From an uncultured Chloroflexaceae bacterium (lineage in GTDB: Bacteria; Chloroflexota; Chloroflexia; Chloroflexales; Chloroflexaceae), in NCBI GenBank assembly GCA_937141995.1, contig CAKZQX010000189.1:1-7561 (forward strand): a stretch of DNA of 7,561 nucleotides, read 5' to 3'. The notes under the pieces were generated by a model. That model did no database searches, was not told where the DNA came from, and saw only the letters and a list, made by a program, of their open reading frames with translations. Positions 6,919-7,561 of this stretch are shown here, piece after piece. The position numbers were made by a program, and so were the translations under genes. Within the stretch, counting starts at the first letter, position 1, and each line of letters opens with the position of its first letter.

Positions 6919-6947
6919 AGTATAAATGGCAGGTGTGGGTTTGTCAA
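6919..6947 (-). promoter_or_regulatory. Near-consensus promoter of the sigma factor gene
   Basis: Read on the minus strand: TTGACA (6947-6942), a 17-bp spacer, and TATACT (6924-6919). This is a perfect -35, optimal spacing and a five-of-six -10. The start would be near 6912, giving a leader of about 170 nt before the ATG at 6740. It is the strongest housekeeping-type promoter in the window and implies high constitutive expression. Confidence 0.85.
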
Positions 6948-6991
6948 GTAGTACTTTTGCATTAACGACCCACTGTAGCAAACGTACCGCC

Positions 6992-7013
6992 AGTCCTGCC
7001 GGCAACCAGGACT
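6992..7013. repeat. 7-bp inverted repeat between the divergent promoters
   Basis: AGTCCTG (6992-6998) and CAGGACT (7007-7013) are perfect arms with an 8-nt spacer. It lies about 45 bp behind the sigma gene -35 and before the lipoprotein promoter. It could be an operator or a chance hairpin. Confidence 0.3.
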
Positions 7014-7048
7014 TTCGGCCCATTGCCCCGATCTGCCGCAAACAGCAT

Positions 7049-7088
7049 GTGAAATGCTTCGCAACCAACGGTATACTGGTGGTATACT
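7049..7088 (+). promoter_or_regulatory. Promoter with tandem GGTATACT repeats before the lipoprotein gene
   Basis: GTGAAA (7049-7054), a 17-bp spacer and TATACT (7072-7077) form a plausible sigma-70 promoter. The octamer GGTATACT occurs at 7070-7077 and again at 7081-7088, 11 bp apart (one helical turn), with a partial third copy GGTAC at 7091-7095. The second copy may be an alternative -10 or part of a regulator site. The leader to the ATG at 7238 is about 150 nt. Confidence 0.5.
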
Positions 7089-7237
7089 AGGGTACCTCCA
7101 GCGAGTTCGCCGTAATACTATATCTGGCCGGTTGCGCCATATTCCCCTCATTTGTAGTATGACGACGAACATATCGCCGTGTGTTATGCACGGTTCAGGA
7201 GTGTTGCTTTTTATTGGGAAAGGAGCGTTACAAACAC

Positions 7238-7543
7238 ATGCAAGGTCTACCTCGGATGCTGACATTCATCGTACCTATGGTTATGGTCGCACTGGTCCTG
7301 TCCGCCTGTGGTGTCTCACCGGCTCAGGCTCCCCCCGCCCCGACTGCCACATCGGTGTTGGCACCACCGCCAGTGATGACACAGGGGCTGGGGCCCAGTC
7401 CCACCCCGGCATCCCAATCCGCGCCCCAGGCCACGCCGGAGTCGCCGGTTGACCCTGAGGCACCCGGCGCAACTGAACCCACCCCCGCGCCGGAGACAAC
7501 GAATGAGGCGATGGACCCGGCCAGTTCGCTGCACGATCTCTAA
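7238..7543 (+). CDS. Small Pro/Ala/Thr-rich lipoprotein
   Basis: The product has 101 residues. The N-terminus is a lipoprotein signal peptide: MQGLPR, a hydrophobic core of about 14 residues, then the lipobox LSAC at 21-24, so export and lipid attachment at Cys24 are expected. The mature part, about 78 residues, is almost only Pro, Ala, Thr, Ser, Glu and Gln with no recognisable domain. It resembles the flexible linker seen just after the lipid anchor of larger bacterial surface proteins. The start at 7238 is preferred over the in-frame ATG at 7181 because AAAGGAG (7219-7225) stands 12 nt before it and the signal peptide begins there; the upstream 19 residues are Cys-rich and unlike a signal peptide. 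TAA at 7541-7543 ends it 18 nt before the window edge. Function unknown; it may be a truncated gene. Confidence 0.7.
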   Translation: MQGLPRMLTFIVPMVMVALVLSACGVSPAQAPPAPTATSVLAPPPVMTQGLGPSPTPASQSAPQATPESPVDPEAPGATEPTPAPETTNEAMDPASSLHDL

Positions 7544-7561
7544 GAGACTGTCTGAAACGGG

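Overview
The window looks like chromosomal DNA from a filamentous anoxygenic phototroph-type Chloroflexota (Chloroflexus or a close relative). This rests on overall protein style, moderate-to-high GC and the gene set, not on a database match. It carries four complete protein genes, a partial recA whose 5' part lies off the left edge, and one short lipoprotein gene at the right edge.

Left part (1-2554, + strand): the end of recA, recX and a metallo-beta-lactamase-fold hydrolase, probably one operon. The recA gene is interrupted by an intein carrying a LAGLIDADG homing endonuclease. Only the C-terminal two thirds or so of the intein is in view. It ends at His-Asn/Ser within the L2 DNA-binding loop of RecA, the position equivalent to the mycobacterial RecA-b intein site. 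RecX follows 14 nt after recA, as a modulator of RecA filaments usually does. A 9-bp hairpin covers the recX stop codon, and the hydrolase starts at a GTG with a strong ribosome binding site.

Middle (2555-3727): about 1.17 kb without a convincing protein gene, but not featureless. It holds a terminator-like hairpin after the hydrolase, an extended -10 promoter followed by about 170 nt with five or more local stems (candidate non-coding RNA), a perfect DnaA box, a second weak promoter with a textbook intrinsic terminator about 110 nt downstream, a nested palindrome, and a long hairpin plus T-run about 100 nt before pyrG. That last element is either an upstream terminator or a pyrG attenuator.

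Right part: pyrG (CTP synthase, + strand, 3728-5410) is convergent with a primary-type sigma factor gene (minus strand, 5694-6740). The gap between them holds a strong GC hairpin and a 21-bp inverted repeat whose outer A/T tracts are in the reverse order to those of an intrinsic terminator. The sigma gene has a near-consensus promoter (TTGACA, 17 bp, TATACT) and a leader of about 170 nt with a GC-rich hairpin that contains an anti-Shine-Dalgarno sequence. Diverging from it is a small Pro/Ala/Thr-rich lipoprotein gene with tandem GGTATACT repeats in its promoter region.

The protein genes are mostly housekeeping: recombination and repair, pyrimidine nucleotide synthesis, and transcription initiation. 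The least explained material is the structured intergenic DNA at 2560-3727 and 5411-5693.
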